Shown one piece after another: positions 1 to 12,800 of a DNA stretch of 64,000 nucleotides. The DNA lies in assembly GCA_964036275.1 (NCBI GenBank), contig OZ038433.1, positions 18,110,257-18,174,256 on the forward strand. The letters run 5' to 3'. The translations under genes were made by a program, and so were the position numbers. The notes under the pieces are model-generated. The model had not been told where the DNA came from and made no database searches. It was given only the letters and a program-made list of their open reading frames with translations. Source of the DNA: Litoditis marina (taxonomy: Eukaryota; Nematoda; Chromadorea; Rhabditida; Rhabditidae). The stretch's first letter is position 1; the number at the start of each line of letters is the position of its first letter.

Positions 1-2690
1 CATACTTTTTGCTGTGTTTTTCGGAAACTGTCAGCATGTCTCAAATGAAGATTGGTATGCTTTCGCTTACGACCATACCACGTTGAAAATACGCCATCCC
101 GTCCGATCTGGCAAGTCAAGCAACGTTGGGCCCGGTTAGTACTTGGATCGGAGACGGCTTGGGAATCCCGGGTGCCGTAAGCTTTTTGCATACTTTTTGC
201 TGTGTTTTTCGGAAACTGTCAGCATGTCTCAAATGAAGATTGGTATGCTTTCGCTTACGACCATACCACGTTGAAAATACGCCATCCCGTCCGATCTGGC
301 AAGTCAAGCAACGTTGGGCCCGGTTAGTACTTGGATCGCAGACGGCTTGGGAATCCCGGGTGCCGTAAGCTTTTTGCATACTTTTTGCTGTGATTTTCAA
401 AAACTGTCAGCATGTCTCAAATGAAGATTGGTATGCTTTCGCTTACGACCATACCACGTTGAAAATACGCCATCCCGTCCGATCTGGCAAGTCAAGCAAC
501 GTTGGGCCCGGTTAGTACTTGGATCGGAGACGGCTTGGGAATCCCGGGTGCCGTAAGCTTTTTGCATACTTTTTGCTGTGATTTTCAAAAACTGTCAGCA
601 TGTCTCAAATGAAGATTGGTACGCTTTCGCTTACGACCATACCACGTTGAAAATACGCCATCCCGTCCGATCTGGCAAGTCAAGCAACGTTGGGCCCGGT
701 TAGTACTTGGATCGCAGACGGCTTGGGAATCCCGGGTGCCGTAAGCTTTTTGCATACTTTTTGCTGTGTTTTTCGGAAACTGTCAGCATGTCTCAAGTGA
801 AGATTGGTTCGCTTTCGCTTACGACCATACCACGTTGAAAATACGCCATCCCGTCCGATCTGGCAAGTCAAGCAACGTTGGGCCCGGTTAGTACTTGGAT
901 CGGAGACGGCTTGGGAATCCCGGGTGCCGTAAGCTTTTTGCATACTTTTTGCTGTGTTTTTCGGAAACTGTCAGCATGTCTCAAGTGAAGATTGGTACGC
1001 TTTCGCTTACGACCATACCACGTTGAAAATACGCCACCCCGTCCGATCTGGCAAGTCAAGCAACGTTGGGCCCGGTTAGTACTTGGATCGGAGACGGCTT
1101 GGGAATCCCGGGTGCCGTAAGCTTTTTGCATACTTTTTGCTGTGTTTTTCGGAAACTGTCAGCATGTCTCATGTGAAGATTGGTATGCTTTCGCTTACGA
1201 CCATACCACGTTGAAAATACGCCATCCCGTCCGATCTGGCAAGTCAAGCAACGTTGGGCCCGGTTAGTACTTGGATCGGAGACGGCTTGGGAATCCCGGG
1301 TGCCGTAAGCTTTTTGCATACTTTTTGCTGTGTTTTTCGGAAACTGTCAGCATGTCTCATGTGAAGATTGGTATGCTTTCGCTTACGACCATACCACGTT
1401 GAAAATACGCCATCCCGTCCGATCTGGCAAGTCAAGCAACGTTGGGCCCGGTTAGTACTTGGATCGCAGACGGCTTGGGAATCCCGGGTGCCGTAAGCTT
1501 TTTGCATACTTTTTGCTGTGATTTTCAAAAACTGTCAGCATGTCTCAAATGAAGATTGGTATGCTTTCGCTTACGACCATACCACGTTGAAAATACGCCA
1601 TCCCGTCCGATCTGGCAAGTCAAGCAACGTTGGGCCCGGTTAGTACTTGGATCGGAGACGGCTTGGGAATCCCGGGTGCCGTAAGCTTTTTGCATACTTT
1701 TTGCTGTGATTTTCAAAAACTGTCAGCATGTCTCAAATGAAGATTGGTACGCTTTCGCTTACGACCATACCACGTTGAAAATACGCCATCCCGTCCGATC
1801 TGGCAAGTCAAGCAACGTTGGGCCCGGTTAGTACTTGGATCGGAGACGGCTTGGGAATCCCGGGTGCCGTAAGCTTTTTGCATACTTTTTGCTGTGTTTT
1901 TCGGAAACTGTCAGCATGTCTCATGTGAAGATTGGTATGCTTTCGCTTACGACCATACCACGTTGAAAATACGCCATCCCGTCCGATCTGGCAAGTCAAG
2001 CAACGTTGGGCCCGGTTAGTACTTGGATCGGAGACGGCTTGGGAATCCCGGGTGCCGTAAGCTTTTTGCATACTTTTTGCTGTGTTTTTCGGAAACTGTC
2101 AGCATGTCTCATGTGAAGATTGGTATGCTTTCGCTTACGACCATACCACGTTGAAAATACGCCATCCCGTCCGATCTGGCAAGTCAAGCAACGTTGGGCC
2201 CGGTTAGTACTTGGATCGCAGACGGCTTGGGAATCCCGGGTGCCGTAAGCTTTTTGCATACTTTTTGCTGTGATTTTCAAAAACTGTCAGCATGTCTCAA
2301 ATGAAGATTGGTATGCTTTCGCTTACGACCATACCACGTTGAAAATACGCCATCCCGTCCGATCTGGCAAGTCAAGCAACGTTGGGCCCGGTTAGTACTT
2401 GGATCGGAGACGGCTTGGGAATCCCGGGTGCCGTAAGCTTTTTGCATACTTTTTGCTGTGATTTTCAAAAACTGTCAGCATGTCTCAAATGAAGATTGGT
2501 ATGCTTTCGCTTACGACCATACCACGTTGAAAATACGCCATCCCGTCCGATCTGGCAAGTCAAGCAACGTTGGGCCCGGTTAATACTTGGATCGGAGACG
2601 GCTTGGGAATCCCGGGTGCCGTAAGCTTTTTGCATACTTTTTGCTGTGTTTTTCGGAAACTGTCAGCATGTCTCAAATGAAGATTGGTAA
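1..2690. repeat. 188-bp tandem satellite, about 14.3 copies, cut by the window edge
   Basis: The same 188-bp unit, recognisable by CATACTTTTTGCTGTG near its start, repeats head to tail from base 1 and stops abruptly near 2690. Units differ at a few diagnostic sites: GTGTTTTTCGG versus GTGATTTTCAA, CAAATGAAG / CAAGTGAAG / CATGTGAAG, and CGGAGACGG versus CGCAGACGG. Types alternate in pairs, so the four-unit block 1128-1879 is almost identical to 1880-2631, a 752-bp higher-order repeat. The unit keeps overlapping reading frames open on the minus strand, but 188 is not a multiple of three and no splice or start context supports a gene. I see a non-coding satellite, lying beyond the 3' end of the kinesin gene. 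Confidence 0.95.
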
Positions 2691-3867
2691 AAGAAGAGAA
2701 CTGTTTTTGACCCTCTCTGAATTCCGATATCCTAACTGTTTTGAGCATTTCGTGTAGTTTCATGGTCAAGAGAATGAAATGCTATTAAATAATTTACTCT
2801 GTTTTATTTTCTTTCTCCGTGGATTCCAAACCGGGCCATCATAACTCTGTAAAGTGTCATTTTGTTTGTTCTGAGAACTTTGTTAGTAGTAGTTTCTTTA
2901 CTGATAAGAATTAATTGTTTGATATAATAAAGAGCAATTTCCCATGATCCTCAAAAGCTCTCCCATGCTTTTTTTGAATCCAGAAGACTCAGAGCACTAA
3001 ACTGTTAACTGCCACCAAGTGAATGATTTGAGTGAATGATTGGTTTCTATTAGTTCTCTTAATAGTTTGACTCCAACAGTTTTTTCGATTAGCATTTTTC
3101 AAGTCAAATTTTGGAACCAAAATTCAGTAAGTCTCTCAAACTCAGAAAAACCATCTCACTTGAACGATTGACGTGAAAGTACACAGTGAGGAGTTTGAGA
3201 AAACTATTTTCTTAGTTTCATAGATTATAGAATCCTTGGTTTCTTGGAGCAAAAACAGAAACGACCATTCCGTAATTTGTACTGATTGATTACTAATATG
3301 CAGATTCTGCTCACTACAACACCAGGCGAAGGCTTCCACGTTTTTCAGCCATAGCCATGACTACAGTGAGTGCCAAAATTATAAGTTTCTGTCTCTCCCC
3401 GGAATCGAACCTGCGAGCAAAAGATGTAGTAGGGCGCTAATCACTGCGCTATGCACACCATGAGCAAGCTTTGGATACTTATTCAAAAACTATTTATACA
3501 AAAGAGACAGATCAAAATCTACAACGGATGAGTGACTGACGAGTACAAAAACCATATTACATATCAACTAGTAACAAATGTTATAAACTGTATTGATCGA
3601 ATTCATTCACAGACCTTAAAATCACAGAACTTTGGTTAATATAAAAAGTACATAAATCACAAGTGAAATTTTGATAAAGTGAAATATAACTGGGACCCTA
3701 CATAAATATACAATTGAAACACAACCTTTAATTAAACAAGAATACTTTTCTGGGTTTCCTATAGCATTATATGCTGGTGAGTAGAGCAATAATAATTAGT
3801 ATAATAAATTATATGTTGGGGCATCATTATGCAACTATTTCTCAAACAATAAAACGTTCGTTATAAA
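2691..3867. other. Intergenic DNA between the satellite and the kinesin stop codon
   Basis: This AT-rich stretch follows the kinesin stop codon on the minus strand and must contain its 3' UTR. No further WD40-like exon, long ORF or convincing gene was found. It holds one tRNA-like relic near 3395-3466. The polyadenylation site could not be fixed. Confidence 0.6.
3396..3466 (-). repeat. tRNA-derived relic (A/B-box-like sequence)
   Basis: On the minus strand an A-box-like stretch (TAGCGCAGTGATTAGCGC) is followed about 25 bases later by a consensus B box (GGTTCGATTCC). The would-be acceptor stem and part of the T stem do not pair, so this is not an intact tRNA. A decayed tRNA gene or tRNA-derived SINE is the best reading. 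Confidence 0.45.
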
Positions 3868-6800
3868 TCAATTTCCATTCTTCAACTGCCAGAAACCGAT
3901 GGTTTGATCACTGAAATGAAGTATTATAGAGCAATAATTCAATTAAATTGAATAGCCCGAAGTGTGTAATCAATCATACGTGATGTAGTTCCAAATCAGG
4001 GAAAAAAGTGAGCATGAGCACCCCAAAAAAGCGTGTGATTCGAATTACCAGATTGCGGTACTTCTACCTAAAATCATCAACATCACATTTTTTACTCCTT
4101 ATGTGTGCAATGATGATATTTAGTAAGGTTTACAACTAATGCCCATTCGTTCACCTTTCACCATGCTAAACTTCAATAGTTGAGTAGCATGATGGATTTT
4201 TCACTATGGAACATTATTTCTAATGAATGGGCAACTGTTAAGAAGACAATACACAAACCTGGATGCCGTGAACATCATGTAACTGTTGGAACAGAGACCA
4301 TTGATAGCTTCGTTGTGGGCTTTGCTGATCTGAAATCAAATCAAATGATGAAGAAACGACACGTTTCGCACTCAAATCATACTATAAACTACAGAACATG
4401 GTTCTAGCATCTTATTGAGTACATATATAGTACTATTTATCGTTAACAGGATAGAACTACAAAACCAGCGAGATGAGGCAAAATACACTGTATCGGTTTG
4501 GCAATCCCTGTGGAGGTGATGACAACATTTACGTGAATCATCTCTCGCTAGGGTACTTCACAATTCAACAAACTATTCCATCCCAACGACAAAATTCTAA
4601 GGTTAAGTAGGTTGCGGGGGCTGTTAATCGAGTTCAAAATTTCGAGTTTTCTAGTTATCGAGTTTTGGAAATTTTAATGTTTTTTCGAGTCGAGTTTCGA
4701 GTTCGTCTTTGACAACCCTATCGCGTACCTCTTCGACTATTTTCATGCGACGCGAGCTGCTGACATCCCAGAACTTGATGGTTCCCTCCTTGCAAACGGA
4801 GGCCAAAAGGGGACGACCCTGCGACAACTGAAACAGAACAATATCACAATATACGATAAACCCCGTCTGATTTCGAATCACACAGTAAGATACGCGGTGG
4901 TGTCATTACCGTAGTCAACACCGCAACATATAGGTGTCTAAAAGTGTCTGACTCTCTCGCTTGTAACTTGACTGCCCCTATGTCTGACTACTTATACAGT
5001 TTGCAAATGGCTGTCAGGTAGTTCAGACCATCCCTTCTGAGACTGCTACAGTTCCGATTCGAATTTTACCAAAAGGTTGAATGGTGTTCAGTCATAGAAT
5101 ACTGTGGTTTGCAACGACATTAGAATCATCCATCATCCAAATCACAAGTAAAACAATAATTTGGTGCATAACCGAAATGGCAGTGCACACTGAAAAAAGC
5201 ATTGTGACTCTCCCAACTCGATTCGCTCTCCAAAAACTTGACATTTGTAAGAAGATCGCTTGAAACAATACCTGAATATCGATTGAGTGAGAATGAACGT
5301 ACCCCCACTAGATCCATGGCCTGAATGTAGCTGTTGTGCGCCTTCAACTCCAAATGATCTCGTTTGTTGTCAGTTAATGAGAACTTCATGATGTTCTGGA
5401 AATAATCAATATTGACAGCTAACTAATAGATAAAAGCATATCCCCACGAGAACAATACATGAAGCTAGCGTGTTTTGAAGTGAGTCTATTTGCGACTACA
5501 CATATTTTGGGGTGGATCATGTTTGACGTGTTTTTAGTTTGAGTCCGGTGCGTTTGCAGGCATAATCTGATAGTGGTGTGGTTTCAGATCAAACTATAAA
5601 CTACAATTCGCCACCCCTCTACTAACCTTGTTCTTTGATAGTTGTGTTGTTCAAAGTTCAAACTACAAAAATAATCGAACCACACGATCAAACTACAACC
5701 TCCACTCGAGCCCACCCACCATGTCCTTGCTTCCCGTGTACAAATGTCCGTCGAATGCCAGTGTGCAGGTGACATTGTCATAATGAGGGGGAGAGAACTC
5801 GACCGCCGCCTCGTGAACACCAACACCTGCAAAAGAAATCGATAAGAGACAAATCAATACTACAAGGTATAATATAAATTAATATTTATGGAACATTACT
5901 GAGGTTCATTCTACACTGTCGTTATATGCTTTCCCGAGTACATGTTACTTCTTGAACCGATTATGCACTAATTGAACTAAATTTAAACTATACCATCTGA
6001 TAACAACGTATCCAGTGAACACTGCACACATCATGATTTCAGAAACTTTTATTTATAAGAGTCAAGTGCTTTTTTAAATTGTTCACAGTTTTGTGAGTGT
6101 GGTTGAATAATGTAGTAAAATGATATTGTACTGTAATGTACAGTTACTCTAATATACTGCGCTGGGAGGATATTGTATTGAATACATACTGTATTAAATA
6201 ATTACAGTAATGAGAGGATACTGTAACAGATCACAACCTACCGTCGGGGTTCACTTCGTACATCTTGACGTAATGGTCTCGCGAGCCGGTGAACAGAAAG
6301 GGGGTTCCATCCTCTCCGTTGGCTACAGTAAGACAGGACACTTCTGACCTACAATAAATCGATATCAGCTAACATCACCAAGACAAACAGATAGAAACAG
6401 ATCCCGTAATGCAATAGATTGAGAACTGGATACGAGCCAGAAACTCGACATCCACACCCTGTTCCTTTTCATAATTTCATTCCTTAATGATGCAGAAATA
6501 TCCATACGAAAATCTGAGAGTTTTTCGTGACCTTTAATATCCAGTAAACATGGATACCAGTTTTGAATTCTTACTTAGAAATCCAAATTTTGGGCCATAT
6601 AGGCGCGAAAAATGACCCCCTCCCCCTGAGAAAGCTGTCCGCGTACCAACTTTGGTCATCCCTGACCCGACTACCGGAAGCGAGAACGCTCTCACTGAAA
6701 ACAGGTGAGTATCTCTCACCTTGGACTATGGGATGCCCCGATACATCTGCCGAACGATGCCCATTTGTCCGTGTTCCATATACGGACATCGCCGGCAAAG

Positions 6801-9800
6801 GAGGTGAAAAGCAGTCTCCCGCTGGGGTCTACCCGGGCGGCGTTGATCACCGTCTCCAGGAAGGGAACCGTGTTCTGGCGGGAACCAACCGCACCGCCGT
6901 CACCTGAATTGATACATTAATATACACACTGAATACTCAATATGCATATTTATTAGAAATAATGAATATTGATTCCAGCGTGGTTGTTGACAAAATGGTT
7001 CCATCAGACACCAGGTTTCGGATAAGGTATTAGTTTGAAACTAGAAACCCTCTTGTTGACCACGATGACTAAGATCAAAGACGGGAAATTTGTCCAACAG
7101 AACACTCCCTACACGATCTTTTCGGCTCTCTCTCAGGCGAAGCTAAACAGAGCCGCAATTCTCTAAAATGTGGACCCCCCGTACCTTCTATGACCTGCCC
7201 ACTGCACTGAGGCACTGTTCGGTTCACCTTTCAGAACCCCAACTTCTAACAAAACACTTACACAAAAAACGCATATAACTTGATCACAGCCAATCACAAA
7301 CGTAGATCAAACTGACTAACAAAAACTTATTCTTCCAACCCTTATTCTTCCATCTCCTCAAACACCAGTTATCTAAAACGTGTCTCCGTACCTTCGATGA
7401 CCTGCCCACTCGACTGAAGTACCCTGAGGCACTGTTCCGCCCTCGTATCCCACACCCTGACTTGGTACACGGACACCGTCAAAGCCAAATGGGAACCGGG
7501 CACGAATTGCACGGAATGAACGCTGTTTGGGTGTACGCCCAGGGTACGAATCTCTTGGCCACAATTCAAATCCCACAGTTTGGCGGTACGATCTGTAAGA
7601 AAAGAATGTAATTAACCATAGGAGGGATAGACATGCCATTGCTCTGTTCTGCTGTGCTTTTATTATATCCTGTTGTTCCAGTCGTGATCAAATAATATTC
7701 CCCTGTGTACGCGACAAACGATTACGCAGCTACGATAACCAATATTGTGAAGATAAAACTGTTACGTAGCTATTATCACCCCCTATACTCATATACAATA
7801 AAGTCATCTCCGAAACGAGATCAGCACAATGGGATTGCTGAAACGCCACTTGTTGCTCTCTATGGCGGCGTAGCAACCCGTACAATCTCATGAGAAGTTA
7901 ATATGAGTTTCTCATGAGATACCTCATGAGCTGTTCGTGAGCTCTCGCTGTTGTAGCATAGCAATCAATAGAATCTCATGAGAAGCTCATGCTAATAGCT
8001 CATGAGGTGTCTCATGAGATTTTTGAAGATTTGCTACGCCGCCAACCTCATGAGAAGTTCATATGAGTTTCTCATGAGATACCTCATGAGCTGTTCGTGA
8101 GCTCTCGCTGTTGTAGCATAGCAATCAATAGAATCTCATGAGAAGCTCATGCTAATAGCTCATGAGGTGTCTCATGAGATTTTTGAAGGATTGCTACGCC
8201 GCCAACCTCATGAGAAGTTCATATGAGTTTCTCATGAGATACCTCATGAGCTGTTCGTGAGCTCTCGCTGTTGTAGCATAGCAATCAATAGAATCTCATG
8301 AGAAGCTCCTGCTAATAGCTCATGAGGTGTCTCATGAGATTTTTGAAGGATTGCTACGCCGCCAACCTCATGAGAAGTTCATATGAGTTTCTCATGAGAT
8401 ACCTCATGAGCTGTTCGTGAGCTCTCGCTGTTGTAGCATAGCAATCAATAGAATCTCATGAGAAGCTCCTGCTAATAGCTCATGAGGTGTCTCATGAGAT
8501 TTTTGAAGGATTGCTACGCCGCCAACCTCATGAGAAGTTCATATGAGTTTCTCATGAGATACCTCATGAGCTGTTCGTGAGCTCTCGCTGTTGTAGCATA
8601 GCAATCAATAGAATCTCATGAGAAGCTCATGCTAATAGCTCATGAGGTGTCTCATGAGATTTTTGAAGGATTGCTACGCCGCCAACCTCATGAGAAGTTC
8701 ATATGAGTTTCTCATGAGATACCTCATGAGCTGTTCGTGAGCTCTCGCTGTTGTAGCATAGCAATCAATAGAATCTCATGAGAAGCTCCTGCTAATAGCT
8801 CATGAGGTGTCTCATGAGATTTTTGAAGGATTGCTACGCCGCCTGGTCTTTTTGTAGTTTGCTCGTGCGGCGTTGTAGTCAATCTTCGAATAATTGTTGT
8901 GTAGACAAACCAATATACAACACTTGTCCACCAAGCCACAACTTCACTGTGAAATATATAATACTGATAAGCCACCCCTTCATTTCAATGATTATGTTAC
9001 TGCCTTTACAATCTCCAACTTACTGACAACCCGCCCCTAATTCTCCCTAACTAACCCTTGGACCCGGAAAGGAGTTGGTCCTCAGTGGCTGCGACTGTGA
9101 GTATTCCCTTGGAATGGCCCTCCAGGGTATGGGACCGGGTAACCACTCGGGTACCCGGGGCGGGGGTTGGACCGCGGTACGCGACGATACGGCCCTGTTT
9201 CCTGCACCAACAAACACTATGATGAGAGATCCTGTATGTTCTCATACAATAATCTCGTTTATGCAGTACTATTGATCTAGAACTTGACTACACACCTACT
9301 CTTCTTCGTACGCTCTCTCATTCTCTGCTTAACCGTAATATATTATTATTATTATTGTAGTTATTGTTATTGTGAGTGAGGTTAACAGAAAAGAAAACCG
9401 AAAAACTGAACGAAACGCAAAATAAGAAGCACACATAAGTAATCTGTTGTTAATCTACTGAATCTACACCAATTAGAATGTGTTATTATTAGTAAAACAC
9501 AGTTAGAATCTCTGAAATACACTTTTTACACTTTCAAAATCAGTTGTATTCTAATCAGCTGGCTGTAAATTTAAAAAAGCGTTTGAAGCGACCAGTTTAC
9601 GTTTTATCTTTAGAAATAGCTGTTTGTTATACACACTGTGTTGTCAAATCTCGCAACAGTCGCAACATCACGCAAAACGTGATTATCGACTAGTAATTAC
9701 GATCGATACCCATATTCGCTAGCTATTGCCACTTTTTGCTAGTGAAAACTATGCCTCCAGCCGTGCTCAAACTTCTTAAAAAGTGTGTAACCTCAAGCAT

Positions 9801-12800
9801 ACAAGTGAAAGAGAAGCGTGAGAAAAGTATGAGCACGCCTCGGGGCTAGTTACACCAAATACGACTACTGTACAGTACATAGGTCATTGGAACGCTGTCA
9901 AAGTCAACTGAACATCCAGAAACCATACTTTACACGTTCCATGAACTGGTCGTAGTGTATTCTAGTCGTATTCAGCATCACAACAATCAACGCTGGGGCG
10001 ACTTTGTTACCCACGGAAATTGGCGAAAAACGGCGTTGTTCGCCTGGTTTGAACGTCAGGTTTGCTTGAAAAACGGTAGATGGATGAAGCAAGCAACAAA
10101 GTCGTCCCACATTTGACAACAATGTTACAACGTTACAATCACAATATCGAACCGATTGATGAGCGTCTTGGGACTGGCCTCTCCTGACCAGGGGGGCACC
10201 AGGCGGGCGAACACGGACTTGCGCGCGTCTGGCGGCGGTCGCGGGTCCCGCGGCGACACTTCTTCCTCGCAGACCGCGGTTAGACGGGAGGAGGAGGAGT
10301 GGAGACGGGACAGACTAGAAGAGAGACAACCACTGGTAGGTCACGACTGTTAGAAACAGCACCACACACCAGTTATACTGTAGGTATACAACTACGTGTC
10401 AAACTTGTGGCCTCAACCATCATCAATGGTGGAAGGTCACCACAGTTAGGGCACACCACGAACAGGTCCACTTAATGGAGAACCGTGTTTTTGAGGAAAC
10501 GAACCGCAAACCAGTCACTTGGGTAACCCAACCGAAGAGATGTACAGTTGCCGGTCCGGTGAGTGGGCGACGATTCAGCTAAAATGCGTTTAGCTACTAT
10601 CTATTACTCAAGTGAGAACTTCAACGCATAGTTTATAACTTCACAATAGATACTATGTATGGATAAAATACGATTGGTCAAATTTGAAAGAAAATTACTC
10701 ATACAGTTTTTTATACGAGACATAAGCCCAAAGTGTTTTAGCTGAATCGTCGCCCACTCCACGTGATTCAACATTTGATCTACAGATACAGCGGAAAGTG
10801 GGGAAAACCAAAAATTTCGTAAAAAGAATCGGAATAGCACAGAGGTACCTACCCAACTTCCCAGAAATGACACTTATCTCCGAAAGTATTAAACCCGTCT
10901 AACCTGACCATCCCACACTACTATAGTAGTGATTCGAATACGGAAAATCATACAAACTTCCCTAATTTGGCGGATGGAGTCGTTTTGGGAATTTCCTAGC
11001 TAATATTTGCTAAACATGAATATAAGGAGATAGATGCCCGACCCGATAGGAGCTCCCGGCTGATTTCATATAGCCACCCCCCCCCCTGACCTTGAAGAGG
11101 GCCCCTACCGGCATATAGGTGTTAATAGCCGTGGTATTTTTTTTATTTTTTTCTTATATTCACTTTTAAATTTTTCTAAATTGTACTGAATTTTTTTCTT
11201 CTATTACCCTTTGCTGGCGGTTGCTGGTCGCAATCTTTGGGGCTGACCACCGGAATTTCCGGCGGAACGGGAGGACGGAATACCGGAAACCGTGTTCCGC
11301 AGACGGTTTTGGCGGGAAAATACGGAACTATTGGCCGGTGGATGGGTGGCGGAAGCAAACGGCGGCAGGGGCACTCTGAACGAACACCACACACGGTTAC
11401 TGGCAACACACCACGATGGTACTGGGATACTACTAGTAAATTACATAGTCACGTGAAACGACATGTTTTGATGTCTTTACCACGTTCCACGTAACTTCAC
11501 AATTCACTAGTAGTATAGTTCGTTAGCACCAGAAGCAAGACCACCATCACTTCATCAACTTAGCTTCGAGCCTCCTTCACTATACTCCAAAGACTAAACC
11601 GAACCTTGTTTCCAACGGCTTTCCACCAATCTAGACACAACCCGTGTAAGTCGGATTTTCACAATTGAAAAATCAACGAAAAACTAGAGTGGCACGGGTA
11701 ACCGGCAAGAAAAGTTGTCCGGAAAACATTGAAAAACTAGTTGAGTTCGAGCTTCAGAGTATAATATGAGGCTTCATTACCTCCACAGAAGCAAGGAATC
11801 TGAGTACGTGTAAACAGCGAAGCGACATGCACAACTGAGCGTAGGGGAACACATGCAATGTGAGCGAAAACGAAATACTAAACACGTTCAAATAAAACTT
11901 TCCCTATGAACATCTGGAAATAAACCATCTCAACTCACCTAGAACTCTCTCTAGCTCTCTTTCTCTCCTCCATCTCTTCCCTCTCTGTTTCTCTCTCTCT
12001 CTCTCTTCTTTCTTCTACGCATAGTTTCTTTCTTTCTCTTTCCTCTCCTTTCCCTCTCTCTCTCTCTCTCGTTCTCCTTTCCCTCTCTCTCTCTCGTTCT
12101 CCTCCCTCTCTCTCTCCTCTCCCTCCCTCTCTCTCTCTCTCTTCCACGTACAGTTTCTTTCTCTCCTTCTTCTCCTGTTCCTGTCTCTCTTCCGTCTGTT
12201 CCGTACTTTCCGTCGGCGCGTACAGTAACTCATCGGCGGTGGCGGTTCGCCGACGCGCCTTGTATGGTTGCAGCACAGGGTCGGTCGTCGTGGACTCTAA
12301 AAGTTCATCGTTTTCAGAACCACACAAAATGTGTGAGGAGCTTAAAGGGACCGTACCTCTATAATGGGTGATGTAGGTAATTTTTGAAAAATGAAAAAGT
12401 CATTTATTCTGTTTTCAGATGGAAGTTTATACCTTACGTACAGAAAGTTCAAAAAACCACATTAATACGGAGCAAAATAGAAGCCAACAGGATTTGGGTC
12501 ACTGTAATGCAGCAATTCTTAATCTACCACTGCTATGTAGTTTTCATGATAATTAGAAATATTTTTTCACAGATTTCATGTTGGTAATTTTGGCCATGTT
12601 TTGAATATGGTTTCGTAATTTTATGGACATTTTGAAAATTTTGTACGTAGGTGAACTCGGCGGTGTATGTACGTGGGCGTGGTCGCGCCACATTTTTGAG
12701 AACACGGAGCAAGACAGAAATTTGACACCTAAATGAATGATTTTGGTTTTTCAATGTGAACAATATCTACTAATCAGCTCGAACCTTCAAATTAAAGAGG

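Larger units (their letters stand above)
3868..9201 (-). other. klp-12: Kinesin WD40-propeller exons 29-37
   Basis: Exons: 9056-9201, 7392-7592, 6720-6903, 6242-6348, 5720-5826, 5303-5395, 4729-4827, 4259-4329, 3868-3910. WD40 signatures appear in order: [67 protein letters not shown] then [10 protein letters not shown] with the stop four codons later. The order, including SSGQVIEG and PPHYDN, follows the KIF21A/B propeller. The last exon is only 43 coding bases and was found by its fit to the expected S-D...W strand, the TTTCAG acceptor and phase. The propeller is usually a cargo or regulatory partner platform. Confidence 0.93.

Noticed and set aside
116..2769. Many overlapping minus-strand ORFs of 63-94 codons with nearly the same protein
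   Set aside because: They are readings of one 188-bp satellite unit; the unit is not a multiple of three and nothing supports transcription or splicing.
3396..3466. Functional tRNA gene
   Set aside because: Promoter boxes are present but acceptor and T stems do not pair.
4090..4120. Alternative last kinesin exon ending AIW then stop after a TAG acceptor
   Set aside because: The exon at 3868-3910 has a better TTTCAG acceptor and restores the expected S-D...W strand of the last WD40 repeat.
4440..4520. Open reading segment ending in a stop after exon 35, once considered as the terminal exon
   Set aside because: A true WD40 exon (4259-4329) lies further downstream with correct phase, and this segment has no WD40 likeness.
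7881..8840. CRISPR-like array
   Set aside because: Whole 160-bp units repeat without unique spacers; the context is a eukaryotic intron.
10156..10353. Plus-strand ORF of 65 codons, Arg/Gly-rich
   Set aside because: It is antisense to kinesin exon 28, whose frame, acceptor and SVFARL motif fit the gene.
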